Assembly: GCF_014084045.1 (NCBI RefSeq)
Contig: NZ_CP043732.1
Span: 806,001 to 870,000, forward strand
DNA length: 64,000 nucleotides
From: Microbacterium esteraromaticum
Lineage (GTDB): Bacteria; Actinomycetota; Actinomycetes; Actinomycetales; Microbacteriaceae
Direction of reading: 5' to 3'
Positions 8,803 to 17,424 of the stretch are shown piece after piece; position 1 is the stretch's first letter, and every line of letters starts with the position of its first letter. A model generated the notes under the pieces. That model saw only the letters and a program-made list of their open reading frames with translations. It was not told where the DNA came from and made no database searches. The position numbers and the translations under genes were made by a program.

Positions 8803-9309
8803 TCACCCCTTGACAACGGCGGGGCGACGCAATGCCAGCCGTGTCACCAGTACGACGACCGCCACGACCGCTGCCATGCTGACGGCGTAGAGCACCAGCG
8901 ACCAGCGGCTGTAGTCGGCTCCGCTGATCATGAAGGTGTCGGCCAGGTTCATGCCAGGACCGAAGGATGCGACGAAGTAGCCCGGCGTGCCGAAGACGAG
9001 CAGCAGCAGGAAGAGCAGTGCGCTGTGCGCCGGCTCCAGCCGCGACCGGATGCTCAGCACCGCGACCACCACTGCGGCGACCACTCCGATGCCGAGCACG
9101 ACCGCCGGCATGGCGACGGGCATGGTCTCGCCGACGGCGTCCATCTCGGCGTAGACAGCTGAGAGAGATGCACCGGGCACGGCGGCGAGCGGGTTCAGCA
9201 CGAAGATCTGCAGGGCGGCGAGCGCCGCATACGCCGTCACGACGACCAGGCCGGCCGCGGCCACGCGCGGCGTGAGCACCGTGCGTGCCGTCATCGTGCC
9301 GTCGGTCAT
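8803..9309 (-). CDS. Small four-helix membrane protein of unknown function
   Basis: A 168-residue integral membrane protein with about four hydrophobic helices (AAAGLVVVTAYAALAALQIF; AMPAVVLGIGVVAAVVVAVL; ALLFLLLLVFGTPGYFVAS; LVLYAVSMAAVVAVVVLVT). No catalytic motif is visible and I do not recognise the family. GAGGAT lies 6 nt before the ATG at 9309, the same layout as other leaderless starts in this window; an internal ATG four codons later is possible. It sits 12 nt after the DUF4407 gene and could be co-transcribed with it. Confidence 0.7.
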   Translation of the reverse strand: MTDGTMTARTVLTPRVAAAGLVVVTAYAALAALQIFVLNPLAAVPGASLSAVYAEMDAVGETMPVAMPAVVLGIGVVAAVVVAVLSIRSRLEPAHSALLFLLLLVFGTPGYFVASFGPGMNLADTFMISGADYSRWSLVLYAVSMAAVVAVVVLVTRLALRRPAVVKG

Positions 9310-9321
9310 GGCGTCATCCTC

Positions 9322-10923
9322 TCAGACCGACGCGGTTTCGCGGATGTCGGCGCGGGTGATCGGCTCGGTGGGCGCCGGATCCGCCGGCGCAGGCTCGGCA
9401 GCCGACGCGGGGGCGGATGCCGCAGACGCGGCGGCAGGGGCATCCGCCGCCGTCACGATCGCGGCGCGATCGCGGAAGCCCTCCGCGGTCACCCGGTCGA
9501 GGTCGACCTGCCTGCGGATGTCGCGCGCCCTCTCGTAGAGGGAGGGGTCGCCCCAGCTGGTGAGCACCTTCACGAGCACGGGCAGCAGCTCGATCATGAA
9601 GAACAGCGCGGCGATCAGCCAGTGCGCCCAGAAGATCGTCGGCTCCTTCTCGCCGAGGCGATTGAGGCCGGTGATCTGGCTGAGCAGGCCGACAGCGCCG
9701 GCATTGCCCTGCGCCACCGAGTCGGCACGCGCGTTGTATGCGGCGAGCGCCTGCTCGTAGGTCTGCTTCGCCGCGGGAAGCTGGTCCTTCGCCTGCTCGC
9801 GATTGGCGGACTCGGATGCCGCGGTGTTGGCCTTCGCATCGGTCTCGGCCGCCGAGAGGTCGTCGTTCGCATCGCGCAGCTGCGCGGCGAGCGCGTCGTA
9901 TGTCTGCTGGGCCTGAGCGAGCTGCGCCTTGGCGGCATCCGAGCTCGAACCCTGGCCGTTGACCCCGGTGCATCCGGGTACGGTGCCGGCGCCCTCGCCG
10001 GTGAGCTCGCACTGATACAGAGCGCGTGCCGAGTCGATGACCTTCTGCTGCTCGGCCATCTTCCCGGTCAGCTCATCGACCGTCGACTTCGCGGCGGTGG
10101 TGGTCGCCGAGCCCGAGTCGGTGCCGGCGACCACACCCGTGGCGGCTTGGTTCTCGAGGGCGGCGACGCGCTCGGTGGCCGCGTCGAGGGCCTTCTTCTC
10201 AGGCCCCTTCTCGAGTGCGTCCTGGTCGGACTGCGACTGGGTGATGTTGGTGGATGCCACCTCGCGGGCGATGTCGTTGTGGAACACCTGCAGCACGAGC
10301 GGCTCTGCCACGAGGAAGCCGATCAGCGCTGCCATCGCGACGCGCGGAAGAGCCAGGGCCAGCATCTTCCAGACGCTGCGCGTCGAGGTCATCGTCGAGG
10401 TGAGGAAGCGGTCGAGGTTGAAGATGATCGCGGCCCAGACGAGCGCCAGCGGCACGGCCACCCAGATGGCTACCTGCACGCCGGTCGTCAGTGCGAACAT
10501 CATCGAGATCGCCGAGACGAGGGCCGTGCCCAGCAGCACGAAGAACATCTGCACGAAACGCGGGGTCTCGCCGGGCACCCGGTCGAGGATCTCGCCCTCG
10601 GCGCCGCCCAGGATCGCCAGGGTGCGAAGGCGTGAGCCGGGCGTTCGGGGTCGGCGCTCACGCTTCGGTCGAGGCGCACGCTGCGGCCGTCTAGCCTCGC
10701 TCTGGCGGTCGCCGGATGCCGGTGGCTCGGTGTCGTCGATCACAGCGGTCGGGTGCGTCTCGGGTGCGTCGTCGTCGGGTCGCGCACTCTCCGAGCCGGT
10801 CGGCTCGTACTGGCGCAGGAAATCGAGGTCGTCGTCGGCGACCGAGCCGTCGGGAGCGTCGGTGTCGAGCGAGATCCGCCCCTGGGAATCCATCCGGCCA
10901 GGGCGATGTGCGGAATAGGACAT
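9322..10923 (-). CDS. DUF4407 domain membrane protein
   Basis: A 533-residue protein matching the DUF4407 architecture. There is a charged disordered N-terminus (~100 residues), then the conserved paired helices around FVQMFFVLLGTALVSAISMMFAL and VWAAIIFNLDRFLTSTM, a third helix (ALALPRVAMAALIGFLVAEPLVLQVF) and a long Ala/Gln/Glu-rich coiled coil (roughly residues 220-420). After that comes a last helix (WAHWLIAALFFMIELLPVLVKVL) and a Pro/Ala-rich tail. The family's function is unknown; the layout suggests a membrane-anchored coiled coil in the periplasm-like space. The ATG at 10923 has TACGCT 6 nt upstream, a leaderless layout. It is divergent from the phosphatase gene at 11027. Confidence 0.85.
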   Translation of the reverse strand: MSYSAHRPGRMDSQGRISLDTDAPDGSVADDDLDFLRQYEPTGSESARPDDDAPETHPTAVIDDTEPPASGDRQSEARRPQRAPRPKRERRPRTPGSRLRTLAILGGAEGEILDRVPGETPRFVQMFFVLLGTALVSAISMMFALTTGVQVAIWVAVPLALVWAAIIFNLDRFLTSTMTSTRSVWKMLALALPRVAMAALIGFLVAEPLVLQVFHNDIAREVASTNITQSQSDQDALEKGPEKKALDAATERVAALENQAATGVVAGTDSGSATTTAAKSTVDELTGKMAEQQKVIDSARALYQCELTGEGAGTVPGCTGVNGQGSSSDAAKAQLAQAQQTYDALAAQLRDANDDLSAAETDAKANTAASESANREQAKDQLPAAKQTYEQALAAYNARADSVAQGNAGAVGLLSQITGLNRLGEKEPTIFWAHWLIAALFFMIELLPVLVKVLTSWGDPSLYERARDIRRQVDLDRVTAEGFRDRAAIVTAADAPAAASAASAPASAAEPAPADPAPTEPITRADIRETASV

Positions 10924-10929
10924 CCTTCC

Positions 10930-10935
10930 AGCGTA
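10930..10935 (-). promoter_or_regulatory. -10 box for a leaderless start (DUF4407 gene)
   Basis: TACGCT on the minus strand, 6 nt before the ATG at 10923. The opposite-strand phosphatase gene has CAGGCT 7 nt before its ATG at 11027. Confidence 0.45.
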
Positions 10936-11026
10936 GGAAATCCCGGCTGTGGGAGTCCCGGACGATCCCTGCGAGCGGTTCACAGAAAGGGTGCGGCTCG
11001 CGGCCGCGGATGCCAGGCTGGACGCC

Positions 11027-11503
11027 ATGAAGACGCTGCTGCTCGCCCGCCATGCGAAGTCCGACTGGCGAGATCCGTCGGAGCGCGATCATGATCGCCC
11101 GCTCGACGCCCGCGGTCTGCGCGACGCCCCTTCGATGGCCGTCCGACTTCGCGATGACGGCGTGCGGCTGCAGCACATCGCGTCGAGCACGGCGCTGCGC
11201 GCCCGCAGCACAGCCGACGAGTACGCGGCGGCGTTCCGTCTCGAGGTGGCCGACGAGCCTTCGCTGTACGCGGCGTCGGCGCGCACGATCCTCGCCGTGG
11301 CCGGGACCCTCACGGACGATGTCGACGTCGCGATGCTGGTCGGACACAATCCCGGAATGGCCGGTGCCGTGACCGAGCTCACCGGCGAGTTCGTGTCGTT
11401 CCCGACCTGCGCCGTCGCCGAATGCGCTGTCGACGTCGACTCGTGGGCGGAGCTGATCGAGGGCTCTGGGCGCCTGCTAGCGCTGCGCACTCCGCGATCA
11501 TGA
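11027..11503 (+). CDS. SixA-like histidine phosphatase
   Basis: A 158-residue histidine-phosphatase-superfamily enzyme. LLLARHAKSDW (residues ~4-14) carries the RHxK catalytic motif with the nucleophilic His, and LVGHNPGM supplies the second His. The size and RHxK signature match the SixA branch, whose Escherichia coli member removes phosphate from histidine phosphotransfer proteins; the partner here is unknown. The ATG at 11027 was chosen because the family starts at this point and CAGGCT lies 7 nt upstream. The stop overlaps the start of the following lipoprotein gene, so the two are probably co-translated. Confidence 0.9.
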   Translation: MKTLLLARHAKSDWRDPSERDHDRPLDARGLRDAPSMAVRLRDDGVRLQHIASSTALRARSTADEYAAAFRLEVADEPSLYAASARTILAVAGTLTDDVDVAMLVGHNPGMAGAVTELTGEFVSFPTCAVAECAVDVDSWAELIEGSGRLLALRTPRS

Positions 11504-12318
11504 TGCCCTCCCCAACGGGTGCCGCGCGGCCCGCGGCTCTGCTCGCTCCCCTGATCGCCGTGATGTGTCTGGCTGGATGCGCCGGAGTCCCCAAGGACGC
11601 AGAGGAGCTCAAGGTCGCGACGGATGCTCAGCGCATCGCCGCCGATTTCGCGGTTGAGCTCTATCGCGGCCCGACCGACACGATCGACGACTATGCCCGA
11701 TGGGCGGATGAGGACCTCGCGGGCGGCCAGTCGCTGGAGATGATCGGGTTCAGCGGATACCCCGGCGCGGTGCACGGCGAGCCGTTCGGCGCTCTGCTGC
11801 TGCGGGTGACGATCGCCACCCGCGAAGACGGGCCGTACCGCGCGTGCTTCGAGTCGGAGTTCGATTACTGGGGCGTGGCCACCGAGGAGTTCGGCGACCG
11901 CGACCCCGATGCCCTCGCCCGACGGGTGGAGTGCCCGGCCGATGCGCATCCCGTCGACCCGCCCGCCGACACCCGCACGGTGCACGTCGTGCCCGACGGC
12001 GCCCAGCAGAGCGTGATCGACGTGCTGAGTGCCGTCGATCCGGATGCCTCGGCCGATGGCATCCGGGCGGAGATCGTCTCGCGCATCCCGCAGCCGACCG
12101 GCGAACGGGAGGTCGCGTACGACCCGTCGGTGCTCGTCCGGAATGAAGAGATCGGCGTCGCGTTAGGAGGCGTCGACGACTGCGTGCTCGTCGCGCGCAG
12201 GGCCGATGGAACGGTCGAGGCGGCCGACGTGCCGCGAGTGCTGCTGCAGCCCGGCGAGCTGGGCTGTCGCCCGGAGACCGCTCTGATGCCCGCCGATCAG
12301 CTGCGCTCGCCGCACTGA
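11500..12318 (+). CDS. Putative lipoprotein of unknown function
   Basis: A 272-residue secreted protein. The N-terminal hydrophobic segment ends in a lipobox (MCLAGC, Cys27), so it should be lipid-anchored outside the cell. The mature part is acidic and without recognised motifs. ATG codons at 11500 and 11503 overlap the TGA of the phosphatase gene, implying coupling. The stop codon forms part of a hairpin shared with the convergent rlmN gene. Function cannot be inferred. Confidence 0.78.
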   Translation: MMPSPTGAARPAALLAPLIAVMCLAGCAGVPKDAEELKVATDAQRIAADFAVELYRGPTDTIDDYARWADEDLAGGQSLEMIGFSGYPGAVHGEPFGALLLRVTIATREDGPYRACFESEFDYWGVATEEFGDRDPDALARRVECPADAHPVDPPADTRTVHVVPDGAQQSVIDVLSAVDPDASADGIRAEIVSRIPQPTGEREVAYDPSVLVRNEEIGVALGGVDDCVLVARRADGTVEAADVPRVLLQPGELGCRPETALMPADQLRSPH

Positions 12319-12338
12319 CCCGCGAGAGGCGCGGGTCA
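12316..12338. terminator. Bidirectional hairpin made of two stop codons
   Basis: TGACCCGCG (12316-12324) pairs with CGCGGGTCA (12330-12338) around a 5-nt loop. The outer three base pairs are the stop codons of the lipoprotein gene (plus strand) and of rlmN (minus strand), so the hairpin can stop transcription from both sides in the minimum space. Confidence 0.6.
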
Positions 12339-13607
12339 GACCAGCGCGGCGGCTTCGGCCTCGTCCTCGCTGGTGGCGACCAGCTGGCCGCAGGCCCCGT
12401 CGATCTCCTTGCCGCGGGTGTCGCGCAGGGTGGTCGGGATGCCCGCGTCGTTCAGCCGGCGCACGAACTCGTTCTGGACCTCGACCTCTGATGCCGTCCA
12501 GATCGATCCCGGCGTCGGGTTCAGCGGGATGGGGTTCACGTGCACCCAGCCGCGCCCGCGGGAGTTCAGCTTCGAGGCGAGCAGGTCGGCACGCCACGGG
12601 TGGTCGTTCATGTCCTTGATCAAGGCGTACTCGATCGACACGCGACGACCGGTCTTGTCGAAGTACTCGCGGGCGGCATCGAGCGCCTCGCCGACCTTCC
12701 AGCGCGAGTTGACCGGGATCAGCTCGTCGCGCAGCTCGTCGTCCGGGGCATGCAGCGACAGCGCGAAGGTGACCGGGATGTCCTCATCGGCGAGCTTCTT
12801 GATCGCGGGGACCAGACCGACGGTCGACACGGTGATGCCGCGGGCGCTCATGCCGAGACCGTCGGGCTGCGGCGCGACCATGATGCGCACGGCATCCATC
12901 ACCCGCTTGTAGTTCGCGAGCGGCTCGCCCATGCCCATGAAGACGATGTTCGACACGCGCTCCATGGAGTGGTCGTTCGCCTTCTTTCCGCCGAGCTCGC
13001 CGTTCGCGATCGCCCGGTTGGCGCGCACGATCTGCTCGATGATCTCAGCGGTCGACATGTTGCGGGTCAGACCGGCCTGGCCGGTGGCGCAGAACGGGCA
13101 GTTCATGCCGCAGCCGGCCTGCGACGAGACGCACAGGGTGATGCGGCCGGGGTAGCGCATGAGCACCGACTCGACGAGCGCCCCGTCGTGCAGGCGCCAG
13201 AGGAACTTGATCGTGTCGCCGCGGTCTGTCTCGAGCCGCTTGACCTCGGTCATCAGCGGCGGCAGCATGCCCGCGACGAGCTCGTCGCGCTGCGCAGCCG
13301 GCAGGTCGGTCATGTGCGCGGGGTCGGACGTGTAGTGCGTGAAGTAGTGCGTCGACAGCTGCTTGGCGCGGAAGCCGGGCAGCCCCAGCTCCGTGACCTT
13401 CTCGACGCGCTCAGCGGGAGTGAGGTCGGCGAGGTGCACAGGCGGCTTGCCGCGCTTGGGGCTGGCGAACTGCAGCAGCGGACGGCCCTCGGCATCCTTC
13501 GCCTGCGTCCATCCTTCTGTCGCCGGGCGCACCTGAGTGCCGCGGGCAGGCCCGGTCTTGCGCACGGGCGTGCTGCGGGAGGGCGGCGTCTTGTCGGATG
13601 CGGGCAT
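12336..13607 (-). CDS. rlmN: 23S rRNA (adenine-2503-C2)-methyltransferase RlmN
   Basis: A 423-residue radical-SAM enzyme that methylates C2 of A2503 in 23S rRNA (and A37 of some tRNAs), tuning ribosome fidelity. The iron-sulfur motif CxxxCxxC is at residues 166-173 (CGMNCPFC), followed by [34 protein letters not shown] and the C-terminal [14 protein letters not shown], with the second catalytic Cys, are typical of RlmN. The first ~50 residues are a poorly conserved Pro/Lys/Arg-rich extension. The ATG at 13607 has TACCCT 6 nt upstream. It converges with the lipoprotein gene and is divergent from the TauE/SafE gene. Confidence 0.97.
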   Translation of the reverse strand: MPASDKTPPSRSTPVRKTGPARGTQVRPATEGWTQAKDAEGRPLLQFASPKRGKPPVHLADLTPAERVEKVTELGLPGFRAKQLSTHYFTHYTSDPAHMTDLPAAQRDELVAGMLPPLMTEVKRLETDRGDTIKFLWRLHDGALVESVLMRYPGRITLCVSSQAGCGMNCPFCATGQAGLTRNMSTAEIIEQIVRANRAIANGELGGKKANDHSMERVSNIVFMGMGEPLANYKRVMDAVRIMVAPQPDGLGMSARGITVSTVGLVPAIKKLADEDIPVTFALSLHAPDDELRDELIPVNSRWKVGEALDAAREYFDKTGRRVSIEYALIKDMNDHPWRADLLASKLNSRGRGWVHVNPIPLNPTPGSIWTASEVEVQNEFVRRLNDAGIPTTLRDTRGKEIDGACGQLVATSEDEAEAAALV

Positions 13608-13613
13608 GAGTCA

Positions 13614-13619
13614 AGGGTA
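13614..13619 (-). promoter_or_regulatory. -10 box for a leaderless start (rlmN)
   Basis: TACCCT on the minus strand, 6 nt before the rlmN ATG. On the plus strand GAGACT (13635-13640) stands 7 nt before the ATG of the divergent TauE/SafE gene. Confidence 0.45.
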
Positions 13620-13647
13620 CGGCGTGCCGCCTGGGAGACTGGAGACC

Positions 13648-14400
13648 ATGGAGATCTGGGCCTGGATGCTGCTGGCGTTCGCCGCCCTCATCGCCGGGCT
13701 CGGCAAGACGGCGCTCCCGGGCAGCTCGACGATCGCCGTGGTGATCCTGGCATCCGTCCTTCCCGCTCGCACCTCGACCGCCGCGATGCTGCTGCTGTTC
13801 ATCGTGGGCGATGTGTTCGCCCTCATCGCGTACCGCAGGCATGCCGACTGGCGCACGCTGCTGCGGCTCGCACCGGCGGTCGTCGTCGGACTGCTGGTCG
13901 GTGCGGCGTTCCTCGCGATCAGCACCGACGGCATCGTGCGCCGCACGATCGGGGTGATCCTGCTGGCCATGGTGGCGCTCACCCTCTGGCGCAGACGCCG
14001 GGCCGGGGGCGCGCCGCCCGCGCCCGACGAGGGCGGCGTCAGGGCATCCGGTCGCATCGCCGCCGCCGGCTACGGGACCATGGCCGGATTCACGACCATG
14101 GTCGCCAACTCAGGCGGCCCGGTCATGTCGATGTATTTCCTCGCGACGCGGACCCCGGTGAAGGTCTTCCTCGGCACCTCGGCGTGGTTCTTCGCGATCG
14201 TGAACCTCACCAAGGTGCCCTTCCTCGCCGGGATCGGGCTGCTGACCCCCGAGGTTCTGCTGCTCGATCTCACGCTCGCGCCGATGGTCGTGATCGGCGC
14301 GCTGATCGGCATCCGCATCGCCAGGCGGATGCCGCAGCGGCTCTTCGACCGGCTGGTGATCGCGCTCACGATCGCCGGCTCGGTCTACCTGCTCTTCTGA
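13648..14400 (+). CDS. TauE/SafE family membrane transporter
   Basis: A 250-residue protein with about eight membrane helices in two similar halves, as in the TauE/SafE family that exports sulfite or organosulfur anions. Family features include the opening GLGKTALPGSSTIAV and the second-half counterpart GFTTMVANSGGPVMSMYFLATRTPVKVFLGTSAWFF. The linker near residue 120 is basic and Pro-rich. The ATG at 13648 was chosen because the hydrophobic segment begins there and GAGACT sits 7 nt upstream. Substrate unknown; no sulfur-metabolism gene is adjacent. Confidence 0.88.
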   Translation: MEIWAWMLLAFAALIAGLGKTALPGSSTIAVVILASVLPARTSTAAMLLLFIVGDVFALIAYRRHADWRTLLRLAPAVVVGLLVGAAFLAISTDGIVRRTIGVILLAMVALTLWRRRRAGGAPPAPDEGGVRASGRIAAAGYGTMAGFTTMVANSGGPVMSMYFLATRTPVKVFLGTSAWFFAIVNLTKVPFLAGIGLLTPEVLLLDLTLAPMVVIGALIGIRIARRMPQRLFDRLVIALTIAGSVYLLF

Positions 14401-14429
14401 GCGGTGCCGCACGGATGTCGGCGCAGAAG

Positions 14430-14470
14430 ACGGATGTCGGCGCGAACCTCGCGTTCGCGCCGACATCCGT
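14430..14470. terminator. Long hairpin between convergent genes
   Basis: A perfect 17-bp stem (14430-14446 with 14454-14470) closes a 7-nt loop. A partial extra copy of the left arm (ACGGATGTCGGCGC) is at 14411-14424. It lies between the TauE/SafE gene and the convergent SDR gene and probably terminates both. Confidence 0.65.
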
Positions 14471-14504
14471 CGGATCCGCCGAAATCCGTCCCGGCGGGCA
14501 CGCG

Positions 14505-15335
14505 TCAGTCGAGGAAGATGTCGGGGAAGAGGCGGTCGTCCGGGGTGCCAGGGACGGCGGCGTACGTCGAGAAGTCTGTGACGCCGTCGGCCTCGAGCAC
14601 GTCCTCGACGATCAGCGTCTGGCCGGTGTACGACGCGGCGGGCTTGGTGATCACCGAATACGCCGCGTCGGCGTAGATGTCGGCGGTGCGACTGGCCGCC
14701 ATCACCCTGTCGCCGCCCAGCAGGTTCTGCACGGCGGCGGTGGCGATCGTCGTGCGCGGCCAGAGCGTGTTGGCGGCGATCCCGGCATCCGCGAACTCCG
14801 CCGCCAGGCCCAGGGTGGCCATCGTCATGCCGTACTTCGCGAGCGTGTACCCGGTGTGCGCCCCGAGCCACTTCGGCGAGATGTTCAGCGGCGGCGACAG
14901 CGACAGGATGTGCGGGTTCGCCGACTCGCGCAGCACGGGCACCGCCGCCCGCGACAGCATGAACGTGCCGCGCACGTTGACGTCCTGCATGAGGTCGTAC
15001 TTCTTCGCGGCGAGGTCGAGCGAGCGCGACAGATCGATGACGCTGGCGTTGTTGATGACGATGTCGATGCCGCCGAACTCGCCCTGCGTCTTCAGGACCG
15101 CCTCGGTCACCTGATCGTCGTCGCGCACGTCGCCGACGATGGGCAGAGCCCGGCCGCCGGCCGCGCGGATGGCCTCGGCCGCGGAGTGCACGGTTCCCTC
15201 GAGCTTCGGGTGCGGGGTGTCGGTCTTGGCGAGCATGGCGATGTTCGCGCCGTCGGCGGCGGCGCGAAGCGCGATGGCGAGGCCGATGCCGCGGCTGCCG
15301 CCCGACATCAGGATGGTCTTGCCTGCGAGGGACAT
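14505..15335 (-). CDS. Short-chain dehydrogenase/reductase (HSDL2-like)
   Basis: A 276-residue NAD(P)-binding oxidoreductase. The cofactor motif TILMSGGSRGIGLAIA lies at the N-terminus, then GDVRDDDQV, the NNAS motif, and the active-site Y-x-x-x-K in YTLAKYGMTMA. The insertion LAKTDTPHPKLEGTVHSAAEAI and the NISPKWLGAHTGYTLAK region match the HSDL2-like branch, associated with fatty-acid-type substrates. It starts 10 nt after the stop of the next SDR gene, so the two form an operon. The reaction is likely oxidation of a hydroxyacyl or alcohol group, but the substrate is unproven. Confidence 0.92.
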   Translation of the reverse strand: MSLAGKTILMSGGSRGIGLAIALRAAADGANIAMLAKTDTPHPKLEGTVHSAAEAIRAAGGRALPIVGDVRDDDQVTEAVLKTQGEFGGIDIVINNASVIDLSRSLDLAAKKYDLMQDVNVRGTFMLSRAAVPVLRESANPHILSLSPPLNISPKWLGAHTGYTLAKYGMTMATLGLAAEFADAGIAANTLWPRTTIATAAVQNLLGGDRVMAASRTADIYADAAYSVITKPAASYTGQTLIVEDVLEADGVTDFSTYAAVPGTPDDRLFPDIFLD

Positions 15336-15345
15336 GTTCTTCTCC

Positions 15346-16107
15346 TTACTTCGGCGCCATGCGGATGGCGCCGTCGAGACGGATCGTCTCGCCGTTGAGG
15401 TAGCCGTTGGCCACGATATGCTCGACGAGCGCCGCGTACTCGTCGGGCTTTCCGAGGCGCGACGGGTAGGGCACCTGCTGGCCGAGCGAGTCCTGCGCGG
15501 CCTGCGGAAGGCCGGCGAGCATGGGGGTCTCCATGATCCCTGGCGCGATCGTGCAGACCCGGATGCCGTGACGGGCGAGCTCGCGTGCGATCGGCAGGGT
15601 CATCGCGTGCACGCCGCCCTTCGAGGCGGAGTAGGCGGGCTGGCCGATCTGCCCGTCGAACGCGGCGACGCTCGCGGTGTTCACGATGACGCCGCGGTCT
15701 CCGCCGTCGGTTGGCTCGGTCTGGGCGATGACCGCTGCGGCCTGCGAGATGACGTTGAAGGTGCCGACGAGGTTGATGCGGATCACGCGCTCGAATGCGT
15801 CGAGGTCTGCCGGGTTGCCGTCGCGGTCGAGCACCTTCGCGGGCGGAGCGATTCCGGCGCAGTTGACGACGACGCGCAGCGGGGCGACGGTATGAGCGGA
15901 TGCCACGGCGGCGGCCACCTGCTCCGAGCTGGTCACATCGGCGGGCAGGAACAGCCCGCCGAGCTCGGCCGCGATCTCCTCGCCGGGGGAGTTCGGCAGG
16001 TCGACGATCGCGACCCGTGCTCCGGCAGCGGAGAGCCTGCGCGCGGTGGCGAGACCGAGTCCGCTGGCTCCGCCCGTGATGAGCGCGCCCTGTCCCGTGA
16101 TCTGCAT
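15346..16107 (-). CDS. 3-hydroxyacyl-CoA dehydrogenase-type SDR
   Basis: A 253-residue short-chain dehydrogenase resembling type II 3-hydroxyacyl-CoA dehydrogenase (HSD17B10-like). Visible are [16 protein letters not shown], the Asp in VAIVDLPNS that favours NAD, NCAG, the catalytic Ser region [16 protein letters not shown] and [20 protein letters not shown] with the Y-x-x-x-K pair. The [29 protein letters not shown] segment is characteristic of that subgroup. It probably oxidises 3-hydroxyacyl-CoA in beta-oxidation or branched-chain degradation. It is the first gene of a two-SDR operon behind a palindromic site. Confidence 0.92.
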   Translation of the reverse strand: MQITGQGALITGGASGLGLATARRLSAAGARVAIVDLPNSPGEEIAAELGGLFLPADVTSSEQVAAAVASAHTVAPLRVVVNCAGIAPPAKVLDRDGNPADLDAFERVIRINLVGTFNVISQAAAVIAQTEPTDGGDRGVIVNTASVAAFDGQIGQPAYSASKGGVHAMTLPIARELARHGIRVCTIAPGIMETPMLAGLPQAAQDSLGQQVPYPSRLGKPDEYAALVEHIVANGYLNGETIRLDGAIRMAPK

Positions 16108-16146
16108 CGTGTTCTCCTTCGAACGGCTCGGCGCCGGTCGGACGCC

Positions 16147-16185
16147 GTATGCGACTGAGTCTCAGCATACGTGGTTCTGAGTCTC
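16147..16185. promoter_or_regulatory. Palindromic operator-like site before the SDR operon
   Basis: Nested inverted repeats: GTATGC (16147-16152) with GCATAC (16165-16170), and inside them CTGAG-T-CTCAG (16155-16165). The half CTGAGTCTC is repeated at 16177-16185. It lies between the SDR operon and the divergent DUF488 gene. The size fits a TetR-type operator, but no regulator gene is adjacent. Confidence 0.45.
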
Positions 16186-16224
16186 CCGCTGGCGGGGTGG
16201 CCGCGGCGGGTGGATGCTGAGGGC

Positions 16225-16584
16225 ATGGAACTTCGTCGCAAACGAGCCTACGACAACGCCTCCCCCGCCGACGGGTTCCGCGTGCTCGTCGATCGGCTCT
16301 GGCCGCGAGGAGTCTCGAAGGAGCGCGCGGCCATCGATCTGTGGGCCAAGGACGTCGCCCCGACCACCGAGCTGCGCCGCGCGTGGCACGCCCCGGGCGC
16401 CGACTTCGAGACGAATGCCGAGCGCTACCGGGCGCAGCTCGAGAGCGAATCGGCGGAGGCGCTCTCGGAACTCGTCGACGAGCTGCGCGGGCATCCGGTC
16501 GTCACCCTCGTCTACGCCGTGCACGACACCGAGCACAATCACGCGATCGTGCTGGAAGAGGTGCTGCGACGCCTGCTCGGCTGA
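16225..16584 (+). CDS. DUF488 family protein
   Basis: A 119-residue protein of the DUF488 family. RRKRAYDNASPADGFRVLVDRLWPRGVSKERAAIDLWAKDVAPTTELRRAW is the family core and VTLVYAVHDTEHNHAIVLEEVL the C-terminal strand-helix. The function is not established for this family. The ATG at 16225 has GATGCT 6 nt upstream. Just downstream lies the 5' piece of a broken APH-like gene. Confidence 0.88.
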   Translation: MELRRKRAYDNASPADGFRVLVDRLWPRGVSKERAAIDLWAKDVAPTTELRRAWHAPGADFETNAERYRAQLESESAEALSELVDELRGHPVVTLVYAVHDTEHNHAIVLEEVLRRLLG

Positions 16585-16603
16585 TATCGGCGACGATGGA
16601 GGC

Positions 16604-16760
16604 ATGTCGATTCCCGATTCAGCGATCGAGGTGCCCGATGTGCTCACCGAAGGACGCGACGTTTCCGATGAGTGGCTGGCGACCAGGGTGGTGCGGCCTG
16701 AACGCCGTGGATCCGCGCTCGGCGACCGAGCCCGAGACAGCCGTGCGAGCGCCGGTATGT
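16604..16760 (+). pseudogene. 5' remnant of an aminoglycoside phosphotransferase-like gene
   Basis: An ATG at 16604 opens MSIPDSAIEVPDVLTEGRDVS, like the start of actinobacterial APH(3')-type kinases. In another frame from about 16700, NAVDPRSATEPETAVRA resembles the mid-protein segment (xAVDPRW..xPATAVRAxGAGL) of the same family. The stretch between start and VDPR is about 60 codons shorter than expected, so the copy is deleted, frameshifted and cut off. The matching C-terminal end is found 16 kb away at about 32740-33020 on the same strand. This is pattern recognition from memory and needs a BLASTX check. Confidence 0.5.
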
Positions 16761-16765
16761 GGCGG

Positions 16766-17424
16766 AAGCCGGCCGTGGTTGTCTACCTCCCCGCCTGCGT
16801 CAACGGCAGTACGGTCCAGCCGGGAGCGGAATCGGTGTCACCGAGGCGCTCGCGTGGTCCGTCGTTCCGGATGGCATCGAATCGATCTGCTGCTCTACCC
16901 CGTGGCCATCCAAGGGACATGCGTAGGGATGGTCCCGGATCCTGAGAAGAACCGTCAAGGCGATAGTCAATTCCAGTGACGAGGAAGAGGCTCTCCTGCT
17001 CAGCGACCCCTCCTGCTGACCGAAGGGCTTTCCCACCTTCTTCACCGAGGCCGATCTCAGATATTGAACCGAGGACGTCGTGTCGTTCGGCGCCAGAGTC
17101 GTGCTTGATGCGCTGGGAGATGCACCTCAGGTCGTCAACTCTCTCGTGCTGCAACCCACCTGATCCCCCGCACAGACCGTCTGGACGGAGCGCTGGTGGC
17201 GATCGCAAATGCGGTCGTCAGAACAGCTACTGTCCCCCATGGCGGGGGTGGTGTAGGTTCGCCGGGAACCGTGCATGCTGCACCAGGAACTCACAGGATC
17301 TGCCACCGTCGCGGAAGCCGCCGAGGTGATCTCCGTTTAACCGCACCTGCGAGATCGCTAAAACGCGAGGGACCTGCAAGAAGTGTCGGCACATCCTCGA
17401 GCTCCTCAAGCTCGCAATTCGAGA
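16766..17424. other. Gene-free stretch at the left edge of the island
   Basis: About 660 bp with no frame that resembles a known protein on either strand; open frames are short and interrupted. A short plus-strand run near 17090-17160 (FGARVVLDALGDAPQVVNSLV) looks weakly protein-like. Its composition is less GC-rich than the left flank. It is probably decayed DNA from the insertion. Confidence 0.5.

Noticed and set aside
16783..17208. A 141-codon minus-strand frame at the left edge of the island
   Set aside because: No recognisable domain, atypical composition, no ribosome site, and it overlaps other equally weak frames.
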